The notes under the pieces are model-generated. The model made no database searches, was not told where the DNA came from, and was given only the letters and a program-made list of their open reading frames with translations. The position numbers and the translations under genes were made by a program. Positions 52,545 through 62,785 of a DNA stretch of 64,000 nt are shown here, piece after piece. The stretch lies in contig NZ_LECW02000035.1 in the NCBI RefSeq assembly GCF_001042475.2, positions 1 through 64,000 of the forward strand, in the 5' to 3' direction. The stretch's first letter is position 1, and each line of letters opens with the position of its first letter. Source of the stretch: Bacillus glycinifermentans (lineage in GTDB: Bacteria; Bacillota; Bacilli; Bacillales; Bacillaceae).

Positions 52545-52871
52545 CTATCCCCTCGGCGCCCAAAGCATGATGCATACACCCGCTAAACAGATGACAGCCC
52601 CGACCCAGTCATAGAGGTCAGGGGTTTTTTTGTCGACCCACCAGCCCCACAGAACGGCAAGAATGATAAACACACCGCCGTAGGCCGCATACACCCGGCC
52701 GAATGACGGGAACTTCTGCAACGTTGGGATGATCCCGTAAGCGATTAAAATCAGACTTCCGCAAATTCCGTACCAAGCCGGCTTGGACTCCCTCAGCCAC
52801 AGCCAAACAAGATAGCCCCCGCCGATTTCAGCCAAACCCGCAAGTAGAAATAATAGCAATGCAATCAGCAT
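52545..52871 (-). CDS. yfjF: UPF0060 membrane protein YfjF
   Basis: The 108-residue, four-helix protein (MLIALLLFLLAGLAEIGGGY, GRVYAAYGGVFIILAVLWGW) is of the UPF0060/YnfA family, related to small multidrug exporters but without a proven substrate. ATG 52871 has GGAG 10 bases upstream; the longer open frame is not expected. Confidence 0.9.
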   Translation of the reverse strand: MLIALLLFLLAGLAEIGGGYLVWLWLRESKPAWYGICGSLILIAYGIIPTLQKFPSFGRVYAAYGGVFIILAVLWGWWVDKKTPDLYDWVGAVICLAGVCIMLWAPRG

Positions 52872-52990
52872 AAACGAAACACTCCAATTACGATGTCTTA
52901 CACAGATTGTACAATAATGCCATGGGAAATTTCCCGCTTTCCGTGAAAATAAACAGAACACGATTATAGGAACTGTCTGCCCCAAACCTG

Positions 52991-53038
52991 TTGGATGCCG
53001 ATGTAAAGCGTGATATAAGTAACATGTAAACGCTTATA
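52991..53038 (+). promoter_or_regulatory. malA promoter and cre site
   Basis: TTGGAT (52991-52996), 17 bases, TATAAG (53014-53019), then TGTAAACGCTTATA at 53025-53038, matching cre except at one base. CcpA bound there would cover the transcription start. Confidence 0.7.
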
Positions 53039-53039
53039 A

Positions 53040-54401
<1,362 letters not shown>

Positions 54402-54454
54402 AGAACGTCACGCTTTACATGCCAACCGGCAGGTGATTCATTGCTTGGCATAAC

Positions 54455-54503
54455 CCCCATTTTTTCTCGTATTTTATATAATAAAAATAGAGAAAAAATG
54501 GGG
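54455..54503. promoter_or_regulatory. Perfect 14-base inverted repeat around the malR -10 and ribosome site
   Basis: CCCCATTTTTTCTC (54455-54468) and GAGAAAAAATGGGG (54490-54503). TATAAT at 54477-54482 lies in the loop with no -35 match. The right arm contains the GGGG of the malR ribosome site. It could be an operator for MalR, an RNA hairpin hiding the ribosome site, or both. Confidence 0.6.
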
Positions 54504-54508
54504 TGAAC

Positions 54509-55294
54509 ATGATGCAATTGGAAGAATTGATGAACAAGCATTATAAAAAACTAAATGAAAATGATTTTCATATTTTGAAATATATTTTGAATCATCAGGA
54601 TACCTGCTACAAGTTCGGCATAAATGAACTGGCTAAAAAGTGCAATGTTTCACGCACTTCTATTTTAAGGCTTTCTCAAAAGCTTGATTTCAGCGGATAC
54701 AGCGAATTTCGGGTGTTTTTGAAGTGGGAGGCGGAGAAGCGGGAGGAAGAGCGGGATGAGTGCCGTTCTTTCGAAGGGCTGATGAGGGATATGGAAGCCA
54801 GCATGAAATATTTGAAAAATACGGATATGCGGAAGATGTGCAAGCTCATTGACGAAGCAGACCGTATTTTTGTGTACGGCTCCGGCACGGCCCAAACTTC
54901 CTGCGCTTGCGAGCTGCAGCGCATGTTTATACCCCGGCACAAGTATTTAATGGTTATCAAAGATCAAATCGAATTCGAAATGATGATGTCTGATTTCACC
55001 GATCAAGACCTTATCATTATCATTTCGCTGTCCGGAGAAACCCCGTCTCTGATTCCGCAAGCCCAAACGCTCTCTGCAAAAGGGATTCCGTTTATTTCCC
55101 TGACCAATCTGAAAAATAATTTACTCGCCCAATTGACGCCGTACAACCTCTATGCGACAAGCCAGCCTGTAACGATTTCTTCTCATACAGAACTGACGGC
55201 GTTTGCTCCTTTTTTTCTCGTCGGGGAAGCGTTGTTTCGCAGTTATATCGATTACACTGAAGAAAAGAACCGGACCGAAAAAAATCATGTTTAA
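54509..55294 (+). CDS. malR: RpiR-family regulator of maltose operon (MalR/GlvR)
   Basis: The 261-residue protein has an N-terminal RpiR helix-turn-helix (GINELAKKCNVSRTSILRLS, QKLDFSGYSEFRVFLKW) and a C-terminal SIS sugar-phosphate domain (ADRIFVYGSGTAQTSCACEL, LIIIISLSGETPSLIPQAQ). In B. subtilis MalR activates the maltose operon. Two adjacent ATGs (54509, 54512) are possible starts. Confidence 0.92.
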   Translation: MMQLEELMNKHYKKLNENDFHILKYILNHQDTCYKFGINELAKKCNVSRTSILRLSQKLDFSGYSEFRVFLKWEAEKREEERDECRSFEGLMRDMEASMKYLKNTDMRKMCKLIDEADRIFVYGSGTAQTSCACELQRMFIPRHKYLMVIKDQIEFEMMMSDFTDQDLIIIISLSGETPSLIPQAQTLSAKGIPFISLTNLKNNLLAQLTPYNLYATSQPVTISSHTELTAFAPFFLVGEALFRSYIDYTEEKNRTEKNHV

Positions 55295-55315
55295 TAAACA
55301 AGGGGGGATTTTACA

Positions 55316-56902
55316 TTGATGCAAAAAGTGCAGCGATTCGGAAGCGCCATGTTTGTTCCGGTTTTGTTATTTGCTTTTGCGGGAATCGTCGTGGGACTGA
55401 GCACTTTATTTAAAAACGACCAGCTGATGGGGGCGATCGCCCGGCCTGACACCTTTTGGTATAAATGCTGGTATATCATTGAGGAAGGGGGCTGGACCGT
55501 ATTTAGGCAGATGCCGCTGTTGTTCGCGGTCGGCATCCCGATCGCCCTCGCGAAAAAAGCTCAGGCGCGCGCATGCTTGGAAGCGCTTACCACCTATTTG
55601 ACCTTTAACTATTTTATCAGCGCCATCCTCACCGTATGGGGCGATTTTTTCGGCGTAGACATGAGTCAGGAAGCCGGGGGAACCAGCGGACTTGCAGAAA
55701 TTGCAGGCATCAAAACGCTTGACACAAACATCATTGGCGCGATTTTGATTTCTTCTATTGTCGTGTATATCCACAATCGCTACTTTGATAAAAAGCTGCC
55801 CGACTTTCTGGGGATTTTTCAAGGTTCTTCATTTGTCGTGATCATCTCGTTTGCCGTCATGCTGCCGGTCGCTTTGGCAACAGCGTATATTTGGCCGATG
55901 GTTCAAGGCGGCATTGCATCACTGCAAACATTTCTCGTGGGGTCGGGCGCATTTGGCGTATGGGTCTACACATTTCTTGAAAGGGTCTTGATTCCGACGG
56001 GGCTTCATCATTTCATCTACACGCCGTTTGTTTTCGGACCGGCCGTTGTTGAAGGCGGGATTGTCACCTATTGGGCCCAGCACCTTGGGGAGTTTTCAGC
56101 CAGTGCGCAGCCGCTGAAGGAGCTGTTTCCGCAGGGCGGGTTTGCGCTTCACGGAAACTCCAAGATCTTCGGAATTCTTGGAATCGCGCTTGCCATTTAT
56201 GTGACAGCCAAAAAGGAAAAGAAAAAAATCGTAGCCGGCTTGTTGATTCCGATTACCTTGACGGCCATGATAGCCGGCATCACAGAACCGATTGAGTTTA
56301 CCTTTTTATTCATCTCGCCTTTGCTGTTTTTGGTCCACAGCCTTTTAGCGGCTACAATGGCGACATTGATGTATGTTTGCGGAGTTGTCGGGAATATGGG
56401 CGGAGGTTTAATCGAAATCTTGACGCTCAACTGGATACCGCTCTTTCATTCGCATGGCAGCACTTATCTATTTCAAATATTGATCGGCCTTTCCTTCTCA
56501 GTCATCTATTTCTTCGTATTCAGGTTCCTGATTTTAAAAATGGACATCGCAACACCGGGACGGGAAAAAGGTGAACAGCAGGAAACGAAGTTTTATACAA
56601 AACAAGATTTCAAGGCGAAGAAGCATTCAGAAAAAGAGGTTTCAGCGGGCAGGGAACACGAAGAAGATCAAGCGGTCCTTTGTATTCGCGCCCTCGGCGG
56701 AAAAGATAACATCGCGGAAGTGACGAATTGTGCGACGCGTTTGAGGGTTAGCGTCTATGACGAATCAAAAGTGCAGCCGGACAGCGAATTTAAAGCGCTG
56801 GGCGCCCACGGTGTGGTCAGGAACGGCAAAGCTTTGCAGATTATTATCGGCCTTTCGGTTCCTCAGGTAAGGGAAAGAGTGGAGAAGCTGCTGGACAGCT
56901 AA
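55316..56902 (+). CDS. malP: Maltose-specific PTS permease EIICB
   Basis: The 528-residue protein has a membrane EIIC domain at residues 1-420 (FGSAMFVPVLLFAFAGIVVG; RVLIPTGLHHFIYTPFVFGP; GITEPIEFTFLFI), a linker, then EIIB with phospho-Cys in VTNCATRLRVSV. It imports maltose as maltose-6'-phosphate. The TTG at 55316 followed by ATG reproduces the double Met I recall in B. subtilis MalP; ATG 55319 is the alternative. No EIIA domain is present. Confidence 0.95.
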   Translation: MMQKVQRFGSAMFVPVLLFAFAGIVVGLSTLFKNDQLMGAIARPDTFWYKCWYIIEEGGWTVFRQMPLLFAVGIPIALAKKAQARACLEALTTYLTFNYFISAILTVWGDFFGVDMSQEAGGTSGLAEIAGIKTLDTNIIGAILISSIVVYIHNRYFDKKLPDFLGIFQGSSFVVIISFAVMLPVALATAYIWPMVQGGIASLQTFLVGSGAFGVWVYTFLERVLIPTGLHHFIYTPFVFGPAVVEGGIVTYWAQHLGEFSASAQPLKELFPQGGFALHGNSKIFGILGIALAIYVTAKKEKKKIVAGLLIPITLTAMIAGITEPIEFTFLFISPLLFLVHSLLAATMATLMYVCGVVGNMGGGLIEILTLNWIPLFHSHGSTYLFQILIGLSFSVIYFFVFRFLILKMDIATPGREKGEQQETKFYTKQDFKAKKHSEKEVSAGREHEEDQAVLCIRALGGKDNIAEVTNCATRLRVSVYDESKVQPDSEFKALGAHGVVRNGKALQIIIGLSVPQVRERVEKLLDS

Positions 56903-56912
56903 AAAAGAGCAT

Positions 56913-56949
56913 GCTGCCTTTAAACATTTTGAGACAAGGCAGCTTTTTT
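56913..56949 (+). terminator. Terminator of the mal operon
   Basis: GCTGCCTT (56913-56920) pairs with AAGGCAGC (56936-56943), then six T. Confidence 0.8.
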
Positions 56950-56961
56950 ATGTGCCCGGCT

Positions 56962-57438
56962 TTATGCATTAAACTTCAGTTTTTCGATATCGCGCCTACT
57001 GGCCGCAATTTCCTTTGTCATCTCATTCAGGTTGTGATCGAAAAACGAGGTTCTTTGAAATAATTTATCGAACTTCTTTCCTGTATCAAGCTTAAAAGCG
57101 GACAGTTCTGCCTGGGTTTTCTCCTGCGCTTCTTTAAGCGCCCCGAGCATAGAAAAGACCTCGGTTTTAAAGTGATCAAAATGTTTTTGATGTGCCAAGG
57201 TTTTCACTTTAAAAGATGTAAATTCTTTTTTAAACGATGTGAGGTCTTTTTTGAGAGTGCTCATTTCGTCTTTAAGAGAAGTAAAATCTTTTTTTAAGAA
57301 GCCGACCTCACCCTTAACAGAAGCCAGGTCCTTTTTAATAAAGCTGACTTCGTCTTTAATTAAGATGAGTTCCTTTTTAAAAGGATGAAGCTCTTCTCTG
57401 AATATGGTCCTGATGGTTTGTTCGAGTGCTGCGCTCAT
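56962..57438 (-). CDS. Coiled-coil protein with 14-residue repeats
   Basis: The 158-residue protein is helical. Residues about 25-80 hold four tandem 14-residue units following IKDEVSFIKKDLAS, VKGEVGFLKKDFTS, LKDEMSTLKKDLTS and FKKEFTSFKVKTLA, i.e. two heptads each. There is no signal peptide or membrane segment. I do not recognise a family. ATG 57438 has AAAGGAGG upstream; a GTG/ATG farther up is less likely. Confidence 0.7.
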   Translation of the reverse strand: MSAALEQTIRTIFREELHPFKKELILIKDEVSFIKKDLASVKGEVGFLKKDFTSLKDEMSTLKKDLTSFKKEFTSFKVKTLAHQKHFDHFKTEVFSMLGALKEAQEKTQAELSAFKLDTGKKFDKLFQRTSFFDHNLNEMTKEIAASRRDIEKLKFNA

Positions 57439-57562
57439 GTTTTCGCCTCCTTTCCGCCCTTTCACTATACCATGGATTGAAGTGCTGCAAAGGAGGGGAA
57501 AGGGGGTTTTGCCGTTTGAAAACGTATAATTGACTATAGGAAAAACTGAAATGCAGCAAACA

Positions 57563-57594
57563 AAAAAGGCAATGCCCTGTCGGCATGCCTTTTT
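57563..57594. terminator. Terminator overlapping the catR stop
   Basis: AAAAAGGCAATGCC (57563-57575 region) pairs with GGCATGCCTTTTT (57582-57594), with A and T tracts on both sides. Confidence 0.75.
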
Positions 57595-57928
57595 AATGAT
57601 TTTTTTTCTGAAGGTTTTCGATTTCGACCCATTTCTGCGACCAGTCTTCGATTCCTCTTAGCACGGGTTCAAGCGCTTGTCCTTTTTCTGTCAGGGAGTA
57701 CTCAATCCGCACGGGGGTTTCGGGGTAAACGTGGCGGTGGATGATACCTTCATGTTCAAGTTCTTTTAATCTTTCGGATAACAGCCTTCCGCTGATGGGA
57801 AGGGATGATTCTATATGACAAAACCGCTGCGGGCCGTTTAGAAGCTGGTGAATGATCAATCCGTTCCAGCGCTGACTTATCATTTTCATTCCTTTTTCAA
57901 ATTTGGGACATAAAGATGATAGGCTCAT
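57593..57928 (-). CDS. catR: HxlR/DUF24 quinone-sensing repressor CatR
   Basis: The 111-residue winged-helix DUF24 regulator begins MSLSSLCPKFEKGMKMISQR, placing a Cys at residue 7, the position of the sensing thiol in B. subtilis CatR. The rest is the helix-turn-helix (PISGRLLSERLKELEHEGII). It is divergent from catDE, which CatR represses; in B. subtilis catR is unlinked. AGAGGTGA lies before ATG 57928; an open frame extends upstream. Confidence 0.82.
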   Translation of the reverse strand: MSLSSLCPKFEKGMKMISQRWNGLIIHQLLNGPQRFCHIESSLPISGRLLSERLKELEHEGIIHRHVYPETPVRIEYSLTEKGQALEPVLRGIEDWSQKWVEIENLQKKNH

Positions 57929-57993
57929 GTTCTTCACCTCTCTAGGTATATTATAGCGATTTTCGAATAAATGAGCAAAGATCAGGAAATGTC

Positions 57994-58040
57994 TTGACGT
58001 AAGTATGTTATTTATATATACTAACTTACACAAAGTAAGT
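57994..58040 (+). promoter_or_regulatory. catDE promoter with candidate CatR operator
   Basis: TTGACG (57994-57999), 17 bases, TATACT (58017-58022). ACTTAC (58024-58029) and GTAAGT (58035-58040) are perfect inverted arms over the expected transcription start. Confidence 0.75.
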
Positions 58041-58065
58041 AACGAACGAAAAAAGGAGGATATTA

Positions 58066-58089
58066 TTGTCACACCTGATGAGATGTTAA
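58066..58089 (+). CDS. Possible 7-codon leader peptide ahead of catD
   Basis: A very strong AAAGGAGGA (58053-58060 region) is followed at good distance by TTG and only seven codons (MSHLMRC) before TAA. It is either a leader peptide or the remnant start of a lost gene. Confidence 0.3.
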   Translation: MSHLMRC

Positions 58090-58161
58090 TAGATTGATAG
58101 GATGGATGTTTGCTGGTGTTCAAGATTGCGGACTTAAAATAAAACCAAAAAGGAGATTATG

Positions 58162-58590
58162 ATGAATAAAAAATACGAAATTGGTGCATTAATATTACGT
58201 CTGATTACAGGTTTTACGTTTTTCCTTCACGGATTGTCAAAGTTTCAAGGGGGAATTGAAAACACAGTCGGATTTTTCAGCAGTGTCGGGATTCCGGGCT
58301 TTCTTGCTTATATCGTAGCGATCATCGAGCTGGCCGGAGGAGCCTTGATGATCCTTGGCCTTGGTACGCGGATTATCGGAGTTTTATTTGCTGTTGTCAT
58401 GCTCGGAGCTATTTTCACAGTGAAGCTTTCCGCCGGGTTCATGGGAACTGACGGCGGCGCGGGCTATGAATTTGATGTCGCGCTCCTTGCAATGTCCGTT
58501 TCCCTTGCATTGAGCGGAAGCAGCATGCTGTCTCTGGACAGATTGTTTCGCGCCAAACAGCAAGAAGATTTGTCTGAGAAATTGTCTTAA
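58162..58590 (+). CDS. catD: DoxX-family membrane protein CatD
   Basis: The 142-residue protein has four membrane helices (GALILRLITGFTFFLHGLSK, GIPGFLAYIVAIIELAGGAL, TRIIGVLFAVVMLGAIFTVK and the LLAMSVSLALSGSSML segment), typical of DoxX. It is co-transcribed with catE, probably supporting quinone or catechol resistance at the membrane. The second ATG (58162) has GGAG 6 bases upstream. Confidence 0.9.
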   Translation: MNKKYEIGALILRLITGFTFFLHGLSKFQGGIENTVGFFSSVGIPGFLAYIVAIIELAGGALMILGLGTRIIGVLFAVVMLGAIFTVKLSAGFMGTDGGAGYEFDVALLAMSVSLALSGSSMLSLDRLFRAKQQEDLSEKLS

Positions 58591-58621
58591 GGAAACAGCG
58601 CCGGAAAAGGAGGAAATGATA

Positions 58622-59485
58622 ATGATTCAGCAAATACATCCGCATACAGAACTGGGCCATGTCAAGCTAAAGGTCAGCAATCTCGAAAGGTCCATCTCCT
58701 TTTACCGGGGCGTGATCGGCTTACAATTGTTAAAACGGAATGACAAGACGGCGGAGTTCACCGCCGACGGAATGCATCCGCTGCTTTTGATCGAAGAGAT
58801 CCCAAATGCGGTGGTGCTCCCTGAAAGGTCTGCTGCCGGTCTTTATCATTTTGCTATTTTGCTGCCAAACCGCAAAGAGCTGGGCTTGACTTTGAAAAAC
58901 TTGCTCAGCTCGCACATTGAAATCGGCCAGGGGGATCACCTCGTCAGCGAGGCGCTGTATTTGTCAGATCCGGATCAAAACGGGATTGAAATCTACCGGG
59001 ACCGGCCGCGTGAAGGCTGGAATCGCGATGATGAGGGCAATTATGTGATGGGAACGGAGCCCGTTGATATAGCGGGGCTTTTGGAAGAAGCCGGTGACCG
59101 GGAATGGAAGGGGCTTCCCCCTGAAACAAAAATCGGCCATGTTCATTTTCACGTGAGGGACTTGAGAGAGGCAAAAGATTTCTACCATTCTGTCCTCGGA
59201 TTTGGCATTGCGGGGGATTATCGATTCATGTCAGCGCTTTTTGTCTCTGCGGGCGGCTATCATCATCATATTGGATTAAATGTGTGGGCCGGGCAGGGTG
59301 CTCCTTTTGCTCCGGCTGAAGCCGCCGGCATGGCTTATTATACGGTCCTTCTGCCGAATCAGGCCGAGCTTGAAAACACCATTTATAAGCTGAAAAGCTC
59401 AGGACATGCGCCCCGCCGAAAAGAGGGCGCATGGTTTGTCAAAGATCCGGCTTCAGGAGTCGATATCAGATTAGCCGTTAAGTAA
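58622..59485 (+). CDS. catE: Catechol-2,3-dioxygenase CatE
   Basis: A 287-residue, two-module VOC (extradiol) dioxygenase. The N-terminal module opens ELGHVKLKVSNLERSISFYR and the C-terminal one IGHVHFHVRDLREAKDFYHS. Candidate metal ligands are the His in IGHVHFH, the His cluster YHHHIGLNVW and a C-terminal acidic residue. It cleaves catechol to 2-hydroxymuconic semialdehyde. ATG 58622 has GGAGG 8 bases upstream. Confidence 0.92.
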   Translation: MIQQIHPHTELGHVKLKVSNLERSISFYRGVIGLQLLKRNDKTAEFTADGMHPLLLIEEIPNAVVLPERSAAGLYHFAILLPNRKELGLTLKNLLSSHIEIGQGDHLVSEALYLSDPDQNGIEIYRDRPREGWNRDDEGNYVMGTEPVDIAGLLEEAGDREWKGLPPETKIGHVHFHVRDLREAKDFYHSVLGFGIAGDYRFMSALFVSAGGYHHHIGLNVWAGQGAPFAPAEAAGMAYYTVLLPNQAELENTIYKLKSSGHAPRRKEGAWFVKDPASGVDIRLAVK

Positions 59486-59514
59486 AGATGAAACGATTGG
59501 TTTCATCTTTTTTT
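59484..59514 (+). terminator. Terminator of catDE
   Basis: AAAGATGAAAC (59484-59494) pairs with GTTTCATCTTT (59500-59510), then T run. Confidence 0.85.
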
Positions 59515-59650
59515 TATGCTGTAAACAATGACAAATACAGCAAAGAATGAGAAAAAACAGACATCAATAACAAAGATTCGCGATCGAGAGCTGTGCTAAC
59601 ATAAATGTACCAAATGCTTTTATTTGGAAAAATAAAAGGGGTGAGGATTG

Positions 59651-61249
59651 ATGGCAAAGCATCTAACCGGGAGTTTGCAGCAGCGGGCCGTCTGGAATCC
59701 CAACATCGGGAATGGGCGTTTTCGCAATCCTGTTCTGTTTATGGATTATTCAGACCCTGACATCGTTAGAAAAGGCAGCGATTTTTTTATGGCGGCTTCA
59801 AGTTTTTCTTGTTTTCCTGGTATTCCGATTTTGCATTCCCGTGATTTGGTGAATTGGAACATTATCGGCCATGTGTTTGATCAGCTTCCATTTGAAGACT
59901 ATGAAGAGCCGGCGCATGGAAAAGGGGCATGGGCGCCGAGCATTCGATACCATAACGGCGCTTTTTGGGTATACTTTGCCACCCCTGACGAAGGGGTTTT
60001 TATGAGCAAAACAAAGGATCCGTTCCGCGGTTGGGAGCCTTTGGTTCATGTCAAAAAAACGAAGGGATGGATCGACCCGTGCCCGTTTTGGGATGATGAC
60101 GGCCAAGCCTATTTGATACACGCTTATGCAAACAGCCGAATCGGCATTAAAAGCAAGCAGAACCTGTGCAGAATGAAAAACGACGGAACGGCTTTAATAG
60201 ACGATGGAAAAATCGTGTATGACGGGACGCTGAACCATCCGACGATCGAGGGGCCGAAGCTGTATAAGCGGGGCGGATATTATTATCTTTTCGCCCCGGC
60301 CGGCGGGGTGAAGGAAGGGTGGCAGACGGTTCTCCGCAGCAGGAGCATCTACGGTCCGTACGAAGACCGGATTGTCCTTCATCAAGGGAACACGGACATT
60401 AACGGACCGCATCAGGGCGGCCTTGTCGAGCTTGATTCAGGTGAATCATGGTTTCTCCATTTTCAAGACCGCGCCGCATTCGGCAGGATCGTCCACCTTC
60501 AGCCTGTAAGCTGGGAAGACGGATGGCCGCGAGTCGGGGAAGATATCGACAATGACGGCATCGGCGAGCCCGTTTTGGAGTGGGAGAAGCCGAACACGGA
60601 AAGCGAAGACGTACTTGAGCCCCATTGTCAAACAAGCGACGATTTTTCTTCAAAAAGCCTTGCCCTTCAATGGCAATGGCAGGCCAATCCAAAACGGAAG
60701 TGGTACTCTCTCCATGCCAGGCCGGGACACCTTCGCATGTACAGCCGCCGTGTGCCTGACCGCTGGAAACTCGGCAGCATGCCGAACGTCATCATGCAGA
60801 AATTTCCGGGGCCAAGCTTTACGGCGACGGCCAAACTGTCGTTATACGCTTTATCAGAAACAATCCGCGCCGGGCTCGCCGTTATGGGAAAAGAGTATGC
60901 CTATCTCGCCTTTTCTAAATCAGAAAAAATCGGGGCTATCATCGCCTTTTACAAAGGCAGCATTGAGGAGGGATCAGAGGATATCAAAACGGAAGAGCAC
61001 GCAGTTTCCGACGGGCCGGTTTATCTCAGGGTGACAGCCGACGAAAAAGCGGTATGCCGATTCAGCTACAGCTTTGACGAGAGGCATTTCACGGCAATAG
61101 GCGAGGCATTTCAGGCCGTCCCCGGACTATGGATCGGCGCCAAGGTGGGAATGTTTTGCGCAGATGCCGGAACAGCCGGGCCCGAGGGTTATGGCGATAT
61201 CGATTGGTTTATCGTTGAACAGAAGGGAGCCTGCCGGGATGAAGGATAA
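59651..61249 (+). CDS. GH43 glycoside hydrolase (beta-xylosidase / arabinofuranosidase type)
   Basis: The 532-residue protein has a five-bladed GH43 domain at residues 1-320: base Asp in MDYSDPDIVRKG, pKa-modulating Asp in GWIDPCPFWDDDGQAYLIHA, acid Glu in HPTIEGPKLYKRGGYYYLFA. A C-terminal concanavalin-like domain occupies about 335-525 (LALQWQWQANPKRKWYSLHA to DIDWFIV). There is no signal peptide, so it acts on imported oligosaccharides. The TTG at 59648 is an alternative start. It overlaps the next gene by 11 bases. Confidence 0.9.
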   Translation: MAKHLTGSLQQRAVWNPNIGNGRFRNPVLFMDYSDPDIVRKGSDFFMAASSFSCFPGIPILHSRDLVNWNIIGHVFDQLPFEDYEEPAHGKGAWAPSIRYHNGAFWVYFATPDEGVFMSKTKDPFRGWEPLVHVKKTKGWIDPCPFWDDDGQAYLIHAYANSRIGIKSKQNLCRMKNDGTALIDDGKIVYDGTLNHPTIEGPKLYKRGGYYYLFAPAGGVKEGWQTVLRSRSIYGPYEDRIVLHQGNTDINGPHQGGLVELDSGESWFLHFQDRAAFGRIVHLQPVSWEDGWPRVGEDIDNDGIGEPVLEWEKPNTESEDVLEPHCQTSDDFSSKSLALQWQWQANPKRKWYSLHARPGHLRMYSRRVPDRWKLGSMPNVIMQKFPGPSFTATAKLSLYALSETIRAGLAVMGKEYAYLAFSKSEKIGAIIAFYKGSIEEGSEDIKTEEHAVSDGPVYLRVTADEKAVCRFSYSFDERHFTAIGEAFQAVPGLWIGAKVGMFCADAGTAGPEGYGDIDWFIVEQKGACRDEG

Positions 61250-62785
61250 CAAGACGTATACAAATCCTGTAATGACAGGTTTTCATCCTGATCCGTCGAT
61301 TATCAGGGTCGGCGACGACTACTATATGGCGAACTCCACCTTTCAGTATTTTCCGGCGATTGCGATTTCCCATTCTAAGGATTTGGTGCATTGGCACATC
61401 ATCGGCCACGGCATTACCGAAAATGACGGTTTGGACCTTTCTGAAATTAAAGATTCCCACGGCATATGGGCGCCCGATTTATCGTATCATGACGGAACCT
61501 TCTACATTTTCGCGACCTTCAGGCTGAACGAGCCGACCATGATCAACGGAAAAAAGCTGATCCGCAGACAGATCATGATCAAATCAGATCGTCCGGAAGG
61601 CCCTTATACAAAGCCGGTATTCATCGATGAAGGCAGCGGTATCGATCCTTCCCATTTTGTCGATGATGACGGAAAGCACTATATGCTGCTTAGTCCGGCA
61701 TGCACGCTTTTTCCGCTAAATGACGAATGCACAGAAATCACAGGCACGCCGTCGCTGATTTGGGAAGGGACGGGCAGAAGGGCGCCGGAAGGGCCCCATC
61801 TCCTCAAAACAAATGGATATTATTATGCCATTTTGGCTGAAGGAGGAACAGGCTATTCCCATTCGATCACGATCGCGCGCTCCAACCATTTATACGGTCC
61901 ATATGAGCCGTGTCCGCATAATCCGATTTTAACGCAAGCAGATCCCGATGCCGTTTTGCAGCGGGCAGGCCACGGCAAGCTCGTCAAAACGCAAAACGGC
62001 GAATGGTGGGCGGTATACCTGTGCGGCCGGCCGAATGAAGGTAACTTCACAACGTCGGCAGAGAAACCGCCTTGGACCCCGTGCAATGGAGAGAAGACGA
62101 TTGGTTTGTCATTAACAATTTACACGGTCCGAGCACGATCCAGGCCGCCCCGAACCTTCCGGAAGTCAAATGGGAGGAAAAGGATTTCGATGATTTTCTT
62201 GATGATTCGCTTGATTTACAGTGGCAGTTTGTCAGGAATCCAGACCATTCCGGCTGGTCTTTAACAGAAAAGCCGGGCTCTCTCAGGCTCTGGACAGGTG
62301 ATGCTGATCTAGGCGAAATAAAAGCGAAAAATACGATCGTCAGAAGGGAAAAACACCACCAGTACAGCGCTGTGCTGAAGCTCTGCTTTGCGCCGTCGGA
62401 AAACGGGGAGCAGGCGGGGCTCACCTGTTATTACAGCACGAATAACTACTTGATATGCTGCCTCATCTACGAAGACCGTTTGAAGGTCAAAGTGATCGAA
62501 AACCGAAACGGCGTTCAGAAAACGCTGGGCGAAAAAAACGTCAAGGAAGGGCCGATATATGTAAAAGCCGTCATCAATAAACAGACGAGGAATTTTTACT
62601 ACAGCTATGAAGAAAAGCATTGGCACCATGTAGGCGGCACGGAAGACGCCACCTTTTTAAGCGATGAAGGCTCCCGCGATGAAAAAGGCCATACGGGGAC
62701 GATGGTCGGGATGTTTGCGAACAACGGTGGAAGCAACAGGGGGATACCCGCCGACTTTGACTGGTTCCGCTACACGGCTTTTTAA
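61239..62785 (+). pseudogene. Second GH43 glycoside hydrolase, broken by a one-base frameshift
   Basis: The reading frame from ATG 61239 (GAAGGGAG 9 bases upstream) encodes a GH43 domain (FHPDPSIIRVGDDYYMANST; SGIDPSHFVDDDGKHYML; EGPHLLKTNGYYYAILAEGG) until CGRPNEGNFTT. It then loses homology and stops at 62264. Adding one base near 62054 continues it as GRETALDPVQWREDDWFV into the concanavalin-like C-terminal domain, which runs in the other frame to 62785. Restored length would be 515 residues, matching its neighbour. Either a recent inactivation or a sequencing error. Confidence 0.85.

Noticed and set aside
61164..61238. Longer N-terminus for the second GH43 protein
   Set aside because: These codons overlap the end of the first GH43 gene and lack a ribosome site, while ATG 61239 has GAAGGGAG at good distance.
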